This document shows positions 5,889 to 12,930 of a DNA stretch of 25,498 bases, piece by piece. This DNA is from a virus. Position 1 is the stretch's first letter. Each line of letters begins with the position of its first letter. Position numbers and translations under genes: made by a program. The stretch spans positions 1-25,498 of IMG/VR virus record IMGVR_UViG_3300034107_000924; one strand, given 5' to 3'. Below the pieces are notes generated by a model. It was not told the DNA's origin and did no database searches. It saw nothing but the letters and a program-made list of their open reading frames with translations.

Positions 5889-7243
5889 TCTTCGACCCTG
5901 ACCAGAAGGCGGCACTCGCCCGCATCAACGAGGGCCGGAACGTGTTCGTGACCGGCCCGGCCGGCACCGGGAAATCCTCGGTGACGGTGGAGGCGATCCG
6001 CCGGCGGCTGGGTGACCGGTCGTTGAAAGTCTGCGCGACCACCGGGGTGGCAGCGCTGAACTTGCGCGACAAGCTGCAAGCGATGTTCGGCCAGCACGTC
6101 GACACCTCCACGCTCTACCGCTGGAGCGGGATCGGGCTCGGACCGAAGCCGGGGCAGTCGTTCGACCATTACTTGGACTACATGCGCAGCAAGGGTTACG
6201 CGTTCAAAGGTGCCTGCGCCCGGATCCGCGGGACGAAGACGCTGATCATCGATGAGGTGAGCATGATGCCCGGGCGGATTGTGGAGTTCATCGACTACGT
6301 CTGCCGCGAGGTGCGGGGGGATGCGCGGCCGTTTGGTGGGATCCAACTGATCGCGGTGGGGGATTTCCTGCAACTGCCGCCGGTGAGCAAGACCGGTCAC
6401 TATGACTGGGCGTTTGCCTCGCCGGTGTGGGAAGCGCTGGATTTTTCCAACGTGACGCTGCGCCAGGTGCACCGGCAGGACGATCCGGAGTTTATTAGCA
6501 TCCTGAACCAGTTCCGCGAGGGCACGGTGACCAAGGAGGGCGCAGCGATCCTGAAGAAGCGGGTGGCGGTTTTCCCGAAGGCCAGCATCCTGCGGTTGTT
6601 CACTCACAACACCCAGGTGGACAAATGGAATGCCTACCAACTCGGGACCATCGACAGTCCGGAGCAGGTGTTCCACGCCCACGGCACCGGGCCGGCGTCG
6701 GAAGTGGAGTGGCTGCAGAAGAACCTGGTGACGCCGACCGAGCTGCGGCTCAAAGCAGGCGCGCGGGTGATGGTCACCGCGAACCTGCCCAGCGGCGAGG
6801 GCGACACGCTGGCCGCCGCCAACGGCGACATGGGCGAGGTGATCGGCTGGGACGCGGAGACGATCCGGGTGCAGCTCGATAGCGGCGAGCTGCTCAAGAT
6901 CGAGCCGCATGTGTGGGACTTCGACCCAACGACGGAAAACGAAACCGGGTGTTTTTCACAATTCCCGCTGCGGCTGGCGTGGGCGTGCACGATCCACAAG
7001 AGCCAAGGCCTGACGCTCGACCGCGCGCTGATCGATATCCGCGCGGCCCGCGAGCCGGGGCAGGCCTACGTCGCTGTGTCGCGGGTGAAATCGCTCGGCG
7101 GGTTACATCTCAAGGATTGGTTCCAGGGGATGTTCATCAGTCCGCAGGCGAAGGAGTTCCACCGGAAGATCGCGGCGGGCTATGACCCGGCGGCGACCCC
7201 TGCGTCACCGTACTTTTTACGGAGCAAGGAGGAGCTACCATGA
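5885..7243 (+). CDS. Pif1/RecD2-like superfamily 1B DNA helicase
   Basis: A 452-residue ATP-dependent helicase. GTG start overlapping the resolvase stop (GTGA, 5885-5888). Motifs in order: Walker A GPAGTGKS at residues 24-31; CATTGVAALNL (motif Ia) at about 50-60; Walker B TLIIDEVSM at 119-127; GDFLQLPPV at 159-167, the motif III of Pif1/RecD helicases; and near the C-terminus TIHKSQGLTLDRA at about 369-381 and YVAVSRVKSLGGLHL at about 395-409, the motif V/VI pair. All expected residues are present, so it should be active. Its likely role is unwinding recombination or replication intermediates together with the neighbouring resolvase. Next gene starts in an ATGA overlap. The family call is secure; the choice between Pif1, RecD2 and Dda types is less so. 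Confidence 0.92.
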   Translation: MIFDPDQKAALARINEGRNVFVTGPAGTGKSSVTVEAIRRRLGDRSLKVCATTGVAALNLRDKLQAMFGQHVDTSTLYRWSGIGLGPKPGQSFDHYLDYMRSKGYAFKGACARIRGTKTLIIDEVSMMPGRIVEFIDYVCREVRGDARPFGGIQLIAVGDFLQLPPVSKTGHYDWAFASPVWEALDFSNVTLRQVHRQDDPEFISILNQFREGTVTKEGAAILKKRVAVFPKASILRLFTHNTQVDKWNAYQLGTIDSPEQVFHAHGTGPASEVEWLQKNLVTPTELRLKAGARVMVTANLPSGEGDTLAAANGDMGEVIGWDAETIRVQLDSGELLKIEPHVWDFDPTTENETGCFSQFPLRLAWACTIHKSQGLTLDRALIDIRAAREPGQAYVAVSRVKSLGGLHLKDWFQGMFISPQAKEFHRKIAAGYDPAATPASPYFLRSKEELP

Positions 7244-7428
7244 CTCGCGGGATGACTGCCCGGCAGCTGCGCGATGCATTGGCCCGTCTGCGGGATCACC
7301 GGGAAACCCTGAAGCGGATGGAGCGGGAGATTCAAGTCCTGCTCACCCTCCACATCCGCCCCGCTGACAACACCCCCGCCGTGATCCAGCAAGTAAAGAA
7401 AATCGCCGCGAGGCACCTCCAACCATGA
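7240..7428 (+). CDS. Small helical protein, coupled to helicase
   Basis: A 62-residue, entirely helical basic protein (MTRGMTARQLRDALARLRDH, then a long helix). It has an ATGA overlap with the helicase, a strong GGAGG ribosome-binding site at about 7227-7232, and a second ATGA overlap with the next gene. No family recognised; a small DNA-binding or helicase accessory protein is possible but unsupported by any motif. Confidence 0.55.
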   Translation: MTRGMTARQLRDALARLRDHRETLKRMEREIQVLLTLHIRPADNTPAVIQQVKKIAARHLQP

Positions 7429-7709
7429 AACAAGAAACGACAAACGACACGCCGGAGACGAACAAATTCCGGGCTAGTCTCGACGGCATGAGGGAAATCA
7501 ACCAGCGGGACCGATTGCTTTCGCACGCCCGCAAACTTGAGCGCGAGCGGGATGATGCGCGGGCAATGGCGCGTGACATGCGGAACCAGCTCGAAAATGG
7601 ATCACCCGCCCGACTGCTCTTTCCTTGGGAGAACGCCAATGTGGACCTGCCGGATACAGCCGCGCAGGACTCCGCCTCAAAACCAAACAATCCGGCTGTA
7701 TCCGGTTAG
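7425..7709 (+). CDS. Small coiled-coil hypothetical protein
   Basis: A 94-residue protein (ATGA overlap at 7425-7428). Residues about 15-60 form a charged helix (RDRLLSHARKLERERDDARA, MARDMRNQLE), likely a coiled coil; the rest (FPWENANVDLPDTAAQDSAS) looks disordered. Its last 20 codons contain a large inverted repeat (7644-7712), so the C-terminus may have been created or altered by that element. Many phages encode short coiled-coil proteins of this type; function unknown. Confidence 0.5.
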   Translation: MKQETTNDTPETNKFRASLDGMREINQRDRLLSHARKLERERDDARAMARDMRNQLENGSPARLLFPWENANVDLPDTAAQDSASKPNNPAVSG

Positions 7710-7712
7710 GTC
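7644..7712. repeat. Long hairpin-forming inverted repeat, attC-like end
   Basis: A perfect 13-base inverted repeat has arms at 7650-7662 and 7693-7705 with a 30-base loop. Beyond it, GACCT at 7644-7648 pairs with AGGTC at 7708-7712 after a small bulge. The whole 69-base structure lies over the end of the small coiled-coil gene and its stop codon. The right side reads GTTAGGT, which fits the GTTRRRY core of integron attC sites, but the matching left core is imperfect, so I treat the resemblance as weak. It marks the border to a lower-GC run of accessory genes. Confidence 0.55.
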
Positions 7713-7739
7713 TCACGCCTTGTTCGGAATCTTTGAATT

Positions 7740-8048
7740 ATGAAACGCTACGAAACAACCAAAAAATGGAGACACGACTGGGCTGGAGACTCGCAATATG
7801 CCGACCCGATTGTTGATTCCGCTGTGGAAACTATGAAGAAGCTGGAGCGTCAGATTGAGCGACTTCAGCGGGACAACGCCGCGATGATCTCGGCCATGGT
7901 GAAAATCCATGAGCGGATGCAAGGACCAGCGAGCAATCGCACCTTTATGCAGATCGCTGGACCTGCCCGCGAGTGCCTGAATCTGGCGAAGCCTTTTCTG
8001 CCGAACGCAAAATGTGCTGGCACCGATGCCAGCGAGAAAACGCTATGA
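7740..8048 (+). CDS. Small coiled-coil hypothetical protein
   Basis: A 102-residue protein starting MKRYETTKKWRHDWAGDSQY. Residues about 25-62 form a coiled coil (AVETMKKLERQIERLQRDNA, AMISAMVKIHERM). It ends with AKPFLPNAKCAGTDASEKTL and overlaps the next gene by four bases. The gene is noticeably lower in GC than the helicase operon, in common with the next two, which suggests a separate acquisition. No family recognised. Confidence 0.5.
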   Translation: MKRYETTKKWRHDWAGDSQYADPIVDSAVETMKKLERQIERLQRDNAAMISAMVKIHERMQGPASNRTFMQIAGPARECLNLAKPFLPNAKCAGTDASEKTL

Positions 8049-8335
8049 ATACAGAACCAACTCCAACGCTGGCAACGGTTGACCAGCCACGACTTGTTCG
8101 TCGTGGGTGGCGCTCATTCCTGTGCGACGAGTGCGGTCATAAATTCGAGTGGCCGACACGCGACCACCGAAGCCCTAGCGGCGAGAACTGCCCTGAATGC
8201 GGGGAGTGGTTATTCCCTCACGACTCACGGCAGGATGAAACGCTGAAGGTGGACGACATGGGGAACCTTACCTACGACCTCGATGTTTTTCCTCCGACGA
8301 ACGTCGAGTCCATCCACCCCGAATCGAAGCCCTAA
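8045..8335 (+). CDS. Zinc-ribbon accessory protein
   Basis: A 96-residue protein in an ATGA overlap with the previous gene. Two cysteine pairs, FLCDECGHKF (about residues 25-34) and ENCPECGEWL (about 47-56), make a classic CxxC-CxxC zinc ribbon. The C-terminal 40 residues are acidic and without motif (DSRQDETLKVDDMGNLTYDL). Zinc ribbons of this kind bind nucleic acid or protein; here nothing points to a specific partner. Lower GC than neighbours. Confidence 0.6.
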   Translation: MNTEPTPTLATVDQPRLVRRGWRSFLCDECGHKFEWPTRDHRSPSGENCPECGEWLFPHDSRQDETLKVDDMGNLTYDLDVFPPTNVESIHPESKP

Positions 8336-8338
8336 ATC

Positions 8339-8683
8339 ATGCACCAAAATCAAACGCCATCGAAGCAAGCCGACACCGAACAAGGGAGCTGGAAGGGGTT
8401 GGATGAGACGCCTTGTTGTGCGTCTTTTTATCGCGGACAGCCCGTGCGGATTCTCTCCAACGGCACCTATCACGCCGCGATGTTTGTGGAAACGGATTAT
8501 TACGGAGTCTCATCGGTGCGCACCGAAGATGGCAGGCTTGATCAGGTCTGGGACTGCAATATCTATGACGCTCCTGCCCCACTCAAAGAGTGCGTCAAAT
8601 GCGGCGTGTCTGCGAAATGGTCCAGCTCCGATTGCCCGATCTGTTTTGGGGATCTTATTCTGCACAACAGCATTTGTTCGTAG
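8339..8683 (+). CDS. Second zinc-ribbon accessory protein
   Basis: A 114-residue protein starting three bases after the previous stop. Residues 30-70 form a small beta domain (CCASFYRGQPVRILSNGTYH, AAMFVETDYYGVSSVRTE). Near the C-terminus, KECVKCGVSAKW and SDCPICFGDL give two CxxC pairs, a zinc ribbon. It resembles the preceding gene only in having this element. Low GC and strong codon differences from the replication operon suggest recent transfer. Function unknown. Confidence 0.55.
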   Translation: MHQNQTPSKQADTEQGSWKGLDETPCCASFYRGQPVRILSNGTYHAAMFVETDYYGVSSVRTEDGRLDQVWDCNIYDAPAPLKECVKCGVSAKWSSSDCPICFGDLILHNSICS

Positions 8684-8819
8684 TGCCCGACCGCGCAATA
8701 TCGCACGCCTGCCAACCCGCGCAACTCGCTACATCGAAAGCATTTCAAGCAAATATCACCCCGCAAAAACCAGCCAATGCCGAACACGCTCCCAGCGCCT
8801 GATATGACCCCTCCTAACT

Positions 8820-9101
8820 ATGCAACTTGAGCTCTTCCCCGCCACCTTTCATGAACGTCTCAGGCTCATCGCCGGGTGGCGCAGTGAGCTGGCACGCTGG
8901 CCGCGCGATGTTTTCGCGTATCGGCATTTCCGCTCGGCGACCGGTTGGTCAATGGCCACCGGCCGTTTCTTTTTTGCGCGGCTGTTGTTCCGCGAAGGCG
9001 AGCGCGCCGAATACAAACGCTTCCGGCGATTTCACCGCCGCGTCTCCCGCTGGGACCGCAACCCCGCCAACGATATCTTCCGAACCAATCCACCCACCTA
9101 A
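8820..9101 (+). CDS. Small basic hypothetical protein
   Basis: A 93-residue, Arg- and aromatic-rich protein (MQLELFPATFHERLRLIAGW, then FAYRHFRSATGWSMATGRFF, then RFRRFHRRVSRWDRN). It ends in a TAATG overlap with the primase-helicase start (9099-9103), so it is translated immediately before it. The strongly basic C-terminal third could bind nucleic acid; this is inference. The 136 bases before it (8684-8819) show no gene I can support. Confidence 0.55.
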   Translation: MQLELFPATFHERLRLIAGWRSELARWPRDVFAYRHFRSATGWSMATGRFFFARLLFREGERAEYKRFRRFHRRVSRWDRNPANDIFRTNPPT

Positions 9102-11773
9102 TGCAACCCCTCAAAGAGCGCTTCGCTCACGTCCCACGCAAACCGGCCGACCATGGCCCGACCCTCGATTACTATACCAACGCGGAAGCGTGGAAGCCGA
9201 GCAACGAAACCACCCTCGGCGATCTGATCGACGCGATCCGCAACGCCACCTTCGCCGAGAAGGTGGAACAGGTGCGCGAGTTGCTCGCCGCCGGCATGAA
9301 AGCGGAGGCCGACACGCTCAAGAAGACGCTGCCGGCGGTGTCGCTATCCGGCTGTATCAGCGGCCGGCGCAAGGCAGCGGTGGCCGAAGGGCGCTTCCAA
9401 CATTCGGGGCTGCTCCAGATCGACCTGGACGCCAAGGACAACATCGGCTGGTCGCTCGAGGAGATGCGGGAAATCCTCCAGGCGGATGCGCGGATGGTGG
9501 CGGTGTTCGTGACTCCATCGGGGCAGGGGATCAAGGGGGTAGCGCGGATCCCGGCGGACCCCGCCACTCACAAGGCGGCATTCCTCGCCGCCGAGGCGCA
9601 TTTCAAGACGCTTAAACTCACGATCGATCCATCCTGCAAGGATCCGGTGCGGCTGTGCTTTGTGTCGCACGATCCGGAAGCCTGGCTACGGATGGATACC
9701 AGCGCGATGTTCGAGCCGGTGGCGCTCGAGGTGGTGGAGGAGTTCGAGGATGAGGAGGAAGATGACCGTGAGAAATCGATTCCTCACGGAATTCCCACGA
9801 AATGCCACTACCTTTCACCCACCGGCGGGATCGTGATCCGGGGGAATGCCCAGCGCGACCTGGACGCGGCGACGGTGGCGGAGATGCTGCGGGTGATCCC
9901 GCCCCGGCCGGCGTATGCGGAGTGGTTGAAAATCGCCAGCGCGGTGTGGGATGCCCTCGGCGAGGTCGAGGGCACCGCCGCACTCTGCGGGTGGAGCCCG
10001 GAAGAGGTGGAGGGCGAGTATGCGGCGAAGTTTCAGAAGCGGCTCACCGACGTGCATGCGGCGACGTTGGTGATGCGGGCGAAAGAACACGGGTGGGCGC
10101 CGACGGTGGTTTCCTCGGTGGCACCGCGGGCGCCGAAAACGGCGGAGGTTCCAGGCAACAAGCCGACCAAGGAAGGGGATAAGGCGGACAGTATCCCGGC
10201 GCATGTGTTTCCTGTCCCTGCCGGCGACATCGGCTATGATCTGGCTGCCCGGCACATCTTTTCGGTGATCGGACCGACGAAGCGCTTGTTCATTCGCGGC
10301 ACCAGCGTGCACGAGGTGGAAACCGATGACGCGGGCAACCGGGAGCTGCGCACCGTTCAGGCGAAGCGGATGATTTCCGTGATCGAAACCTTCGGAGCAA
10401 AGGTGATGCGCCGAGAAATGCGCGAGGATGGCAATCCACGCTGGCGCTCGGCGACTTTCCCTGCCCAATCGGCCGATGCGATCATGGAATCTGACGCGGC
10501 CCGCGAGATGCTGCCGGCAATCCGGCAACTGGTTTCCGCGCCGGTGATCGCCCCGGACGGTAAGGGCGGCAGTGTGACGCTCGAACCGGGCCACCATGTG
10601 CACGCCGGCGGCACGTTCATCACCGGCGGCGCGCTGCCGCCGATCGTGCCCCTCGCCGAGGCCCGCGAGATGTTGCTGGCGGCCCTGGCGGACTTTGATT
10701 TCCCTGAAGGGGGCGACGCCTCGCGGGCGGTGGCATCTTTGATCTCGCCGGCCCTGAAAATGGGTGGCTGGATCGACGATGACTTTCCGCTGGATCTGGC
10801 GGAGGCGGATCAATCGCAATCCGGCAAGAGCTACCGCTTCCGGCTGATCCATGCGATCTACCGGGAAGCGCCCTCGGCGATTGCCCAGGCGGTGGGTGGA
10901 GTGGGTAGCCTCGATGAGCGGGTTTCCCGGGCACTCATGAAAGGCCGGCCGTTCATCACCTTCGACAACTTCCGCGGCCGGCTCGACAGCCAGATCCTTG
11001 AAACCGCCATCCGCGGGCTGGGACGGGTGGATGCGCGCTCGCTGCGTGAGGCGGCGGATATCGACTGCACCCCTTTCGTCTGGCAGCTCAGCACCAACGG
11101 CGCGGAGCTGACCCGCGACATCGCCAACCGCTCGGTGATCACCCGGATCCGCAAGCGCGCCGCCGACCATGAATGGCACCACTATCAGGAGGGCGACTTG
11201 ATCGCCCATGTAAAAAAGAACCAGGCACGCTATCTGGGCGCTGTGCACGCCGTGATCCGAGAATGGGCGGCGCAGGGGTGCCCGAGGACGCGGGAAAACC
11301 GCCACGATTTCCGGACGTGGTGCCAGGTGCTTGATTGGATCGTGCAGAACATCTTCCAATTTCCACCGCTGCTCGATGGCCATCGCGAGGAACAGATGCG
11401 CACCGCCAACCCGAAACTGCAATGGCTGCGCGACGTAATCCATGCGCTGGTGACCGATGGCCATCAAGGGCAGGCACTCACCGCCTCCGATCTGGCCGAG
11501 GCTGCTGAAGAGCACGACCTGACCATGCCCGGCCGGCGAGACTCGGTGGAAGCCGCAGAGGTGCGCGTGGGCAAGCTGCTTGGCAGGATGTTCAAGGAGG
11601 CCGGTGGGGATGAGATCACGGTGGATGGCAGGCGGTTCACGCGGCAAGTCGACGGGAAGTATGATCCAGTCCGGAAGCAGTATCGGGACCAAAAAACCTA
11701 CGTGATTGACGCGGATACTACTGTTCACCCCGAAGAAACCGCCTCGGAACTTTTCCCCGAGGGAAAACCTTGA
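9101..11773 (+). CDS. Primase-helicase replication protein
   Basis: An 890-residue protein with start at the ATG in the TAATG overlap; the long open frame above it does not carry family sequence. Domain 1 (about residues 35-230) looks like the VirE/BT4734-type primase-polymerase domain: QIDLD at 106-110 supplies the two metal-binding Asp residues, then TPSGQGIKGVARI at 138-150, and DPSCKDPVRLCFVSHDP at about 177-193. Domain 2 (about 250-340) matches the PriCT-2 primase C-terminal domain (ATVAEMLRVIPPRPAYAEWL, AAKFQKRLTDVHAATLVMRA). Domain 3 (about 520-800) is helicase-like: DQSQSGKS at 570-577 and a Walker B FITFDNF near 622. It would prime and unwind DNA at the phage origin. The Walker A has Asp where Gly or Ala is usual. 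The adjacent 11774-11933 repeat complex fits an origin. No other replicase is in the window. Confidence 0.85.
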   Translation: MQPLKERFAHVPRKPADHGPTLDYYTNAEAWKPSNETTLGDLIDAIRNATFAEKVEQVRELLAAGMKAEADTLKKTLPAVSLSGCISGRRKAAVAEGRFQHSGLLQIDLDAKDNIGWSLEEMREILQADARMVAVFVTPSGQGIKGVARIPADPATHKAAFLAAEAHFKTLKLTIDPSCKDPVRLCFVSHDPEAWLRMDTSAMFEPVALEVVEEFEDEEEDDREKSIPHGIPTKCHYLSPTGGIVIRGNAQRDLDAATVAEMLRVIPPRPAYAEWLKIASAVWDALGEVEGTAALCGWSPEEVEGEYAAKFQKRLTDVHAATLVMRAKEHGWAPTVVSSVAPRAPKTAEVPGNKPTKEGDKADSIPAHVFPVPAGDIGYDLAARHIFSVIGPTKRLFIRGTSVHEVETDDAGNRELRTVQAKRMISVIETFGAKVMRREMREDGNPRWRSATFPAQSADAIMESDAAREMLPAIRQLVSAPVIAPDGKGGSVTLEPGHHVHAGGTFITGGALPPIVPLAEAREMLLAALADFDFPEGGDASRAVASLISPALKMGGWIDDDFPLDLAEADQSQSGKSYRFRLIHAIYREAPSAIAQAVGGVGSLDERVSRALMKGRPFITFDNFRGRLDSQILETAIRGLGRVDARSLREAADIDCTPFVWQLSTNGAELTRDIANRSVITRIRKRAADHEWHHYQEGDLIAHVKKNQARYLGAVHAVIREWAAQGCPRTRENRHDFRTWCQVLDWIVQNIFQFPPLLDGHREEQMRTANPKLQWLRDVIHALVTDGHQGQALTASDLAEAAEEHDLTMPGRRDSVEAAEVRVGKLLGRMFKEAGGDEITVDGRRFTRQVDGKYDPVRKQYRDQKTYVIDADTTVHPEETASELFPEGKP

Positions 11774-11933
11774 TTCCTCATATCACACACGTAACACCCG
11801 TTACCCCTTATTTACATGAAAAGCTACCCAGTTTTCAGACAATATTGAAAGTTGGGTAGCGATTCTAGAATTTAAGGGGTAACGGGTGTGACAGGTGTGA
11901 TGGGTGTGATGGGTGTGACCGGAAAACTTAAAA
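11774..11933. other. Candidate replication origin: iterons, nested dyads and AT-rich core
   Basis: In this 160-base gap after the primase-helicase, GGTGTGA occurs four times at an exact 9-base spacing (11885-11891, 11894-11900, 11903-11909, 11912-11918). An outer imperfect inverted repeat pairs 11781-11810 with 11873-11902 at 26 of 30 positions. Between its arms is a hairpin whose RNA form has a 16-bp stem with three G-U pairs (11823-11838 with 11845-11860) and a 6-base loop, then the palindrome ATTCTAGAAT at 11862-11871. The core is AT-rich in a GC-rich genome. Left-arm repeats mirror the iterons at the same 9-base spacing. Iterons plus AT-rich DNA beside a primase-helicase make an origin most likely. 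Regulation or termination are alternatives, but no T tract follows the hairpin. Confidence 0.6.
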
Positions 11934-12353
11934 ATGAACAGCGCGCAAATGAACAACGAGCCAAATCATTCGACGATTGAATGGACTGCCAAATACCAAA
12001 AACATTTGAAGTCAGTCCAATGGAAGAACACACGGATCGCTCTGTTTCGCCTTCGAGGCCGAGCGTGCGAAGTCTGCAAGCATCCATCAGCCACGCTTGA
12101 GATCCATCATCTGAATTATGACAGGCTCGGCTGCGAGCTGCCATCAGACCTCAAGATCGTCTGCAAGGCATGCCACGCTGAGGAGGATCAGAAGCGAAAC
12201 GCTGACGTCGCTCAACGACGGGAAAGCAGACGCGAGTCGGCAGGCTTCGAGACCTGGATGCGGAAGAGCACCGGTCAAGGCTCAGAATATGCCAACGAAT
12301 GCGACTACGAGGAGTTTCAAGAATGGAAACAAAGGAAACGGGAGGAATGGTGA
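11934..12353 (+). CDS. HNH endonuclease
   Basis: A 139-residue protein. HNH core at residues about 45-82: CEVCKHPSATLEIHHLNYDR, then LKIVCKACHAEEDQ. C45, C48, C77 and C80 form the structural zinc site; H58-H59 with N61 and H81 form the catalytic centre (the pattern is H-H-x-N then H). It is a metal-dependent DNA nicking or cutting enzyme. HNH genes placed just before terminase genes are common in long-tailed phages and assist packaging or cos cleavage. Start is the ATG at 11934, after the origin-like region; the N-terminus is polar and disordered. Lower GC than its neighbours. Confidence 0.85.
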   Translation: MNSAQMNNEPNHSTIEWTAKYQKHLKSVQWKNTRIALFRLRGRACEVCKHPSATLEIHHLNYDRLGCELPSDLKIVCKACHAEEDQKRNADVAQRRESRRESAGFETWMRKSTGQGSEYANECDYEEFQEWKQRKREEW

Positions 12354-12522
12354 CCCCCGGCCCCCCGGACCCCAGGCCCGCTGCCCTGCCCCCCCCCACC
12401 ACCTGAAAACTGTTAGGGTCCTCCCGTGAGGGTCGAGCATGCGGTCGTCTGTCTCGCCGCATTTTCCTAGCGCCAGCCCATTTCGTTTTCCCCCGGAGGT
12501 CTTGACTTGGGTTGGAGCGGAT
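12354..12522 (+). other. C-rich intergenic region, cos candidate
   Basis: This 169-base gap lies between the HNH gene and the small terminase. The first 50 bases are extremely C-rich, including a run of nine C residues at 12389-12397. AGGGTC is directly repeated, in tracts beginning at 12415 and 12429. I see no gene. In lambda-type phages the cos site with small-terminase binding sites lies just upstream of the small terminase gene, so this is a plausible place, but no dyad typical of a cleavage site is evident to me. A GGAGGT ribosome-binding sequence stands at 12495-12500. Confidence 0.3.
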
Positions 12523-12930
12523 ATGGAGCAGTGGACTGTCGCGCAATGGTGCCGGGAATGCGGTGGAGACCGGAAGGAATTCGCCCGGAAAGTGGCCGCT
12601 TCGGAGGTCAAGCCGAGCGGCAAGGCGACCGGCCGGGCGACGGGGGCGGAACTTTACCGGGTGCGGGATCTGGTGAAGGTGCTGCTCGGCGGCGACCATG
12701 AAGCGGAGAAGTTTCGGAAGACGAAGGAGGAGGCCGACCGGCTGGCGCTGGCGAATGCCAGGAGCCGCGGTGAGCTGGTCGAGATCGCGAGCGTGAAGAA
12801 GCTCGGCGAGAAGGTGATGGTGGCACTGCGGAACCGGATCTTGAACATGCCGCTCACGGACGAGGAAAAAGACAAGTGCCTGACCGAGGTGATGGACCTC
12901 GGTAAACTTGACTGGAGCCGCGAAGGATGA
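12523..12930 (+). CDS. Terminase small subunit (Nu1-like)
   Basis: A 135-residue protein. I placed the start at ATG 12523, with a GGAG at 12514-12517 at good spacing; an open frame from 12439 adds an unlikely N-terminus. Residues about 1-50 (MEQWTVAQWCRECGGDRKEF, then ARKVAASEVKPSGKATG) look like the winged helix-turn-helix that binds packaging sites. A helical oligomerisation region follows (EAEKFRKTKEEADRLALANA, VEIASVKKLGEKVMVALRNR), as in lambda gpNu1 and its relatives. The stop overlaps the large terminase ATG by four bases, as expected of the packaging pair. The assignment rests on position and this domain order rather than on strong motif matches. Confidence 0.75.
   Translation: MEQWTVAQWCRECGGDRKEFARKVAASEVKPSGKATGRATGAELYRVRDLVKVLLGGDHEAEKFRKTKEEADRLALANARSRGELVEIASVKKLGEKVMVALRNRILNMPLTDEEKDKCLTEVMDLGKLDWSREG

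Noticed and set aside
5696-6910. Long minus-strand open frame (404 residues) opposite the helicase
   Set aside because: A shadow of the strongly biased codon use in the helicase gene; low-complexity His/Arg/Leu translation and no domain.
9815-11728. Minus-strand open frame of 637 residues opposite the primase-helicase
   Set aside because: Mirror of the GC-rich third codon positions of the real gene; no recognisable motif and no start context.
11823-11860. Intrinsic terminator of the primase-helicase gene
   Set aside because: The hairpin is good but no T tract follows, and it lies inside a larger inverted repeat with iterons, so an origin or regulatory site is more likely.
12439-12522. Extended start of the small terminase from 12439
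   Set aside because: The extra 28 residues are Ser/Pro-rich and have no ribosome-binding site; the ATG at 12523 has GGAG at suitable spacing.
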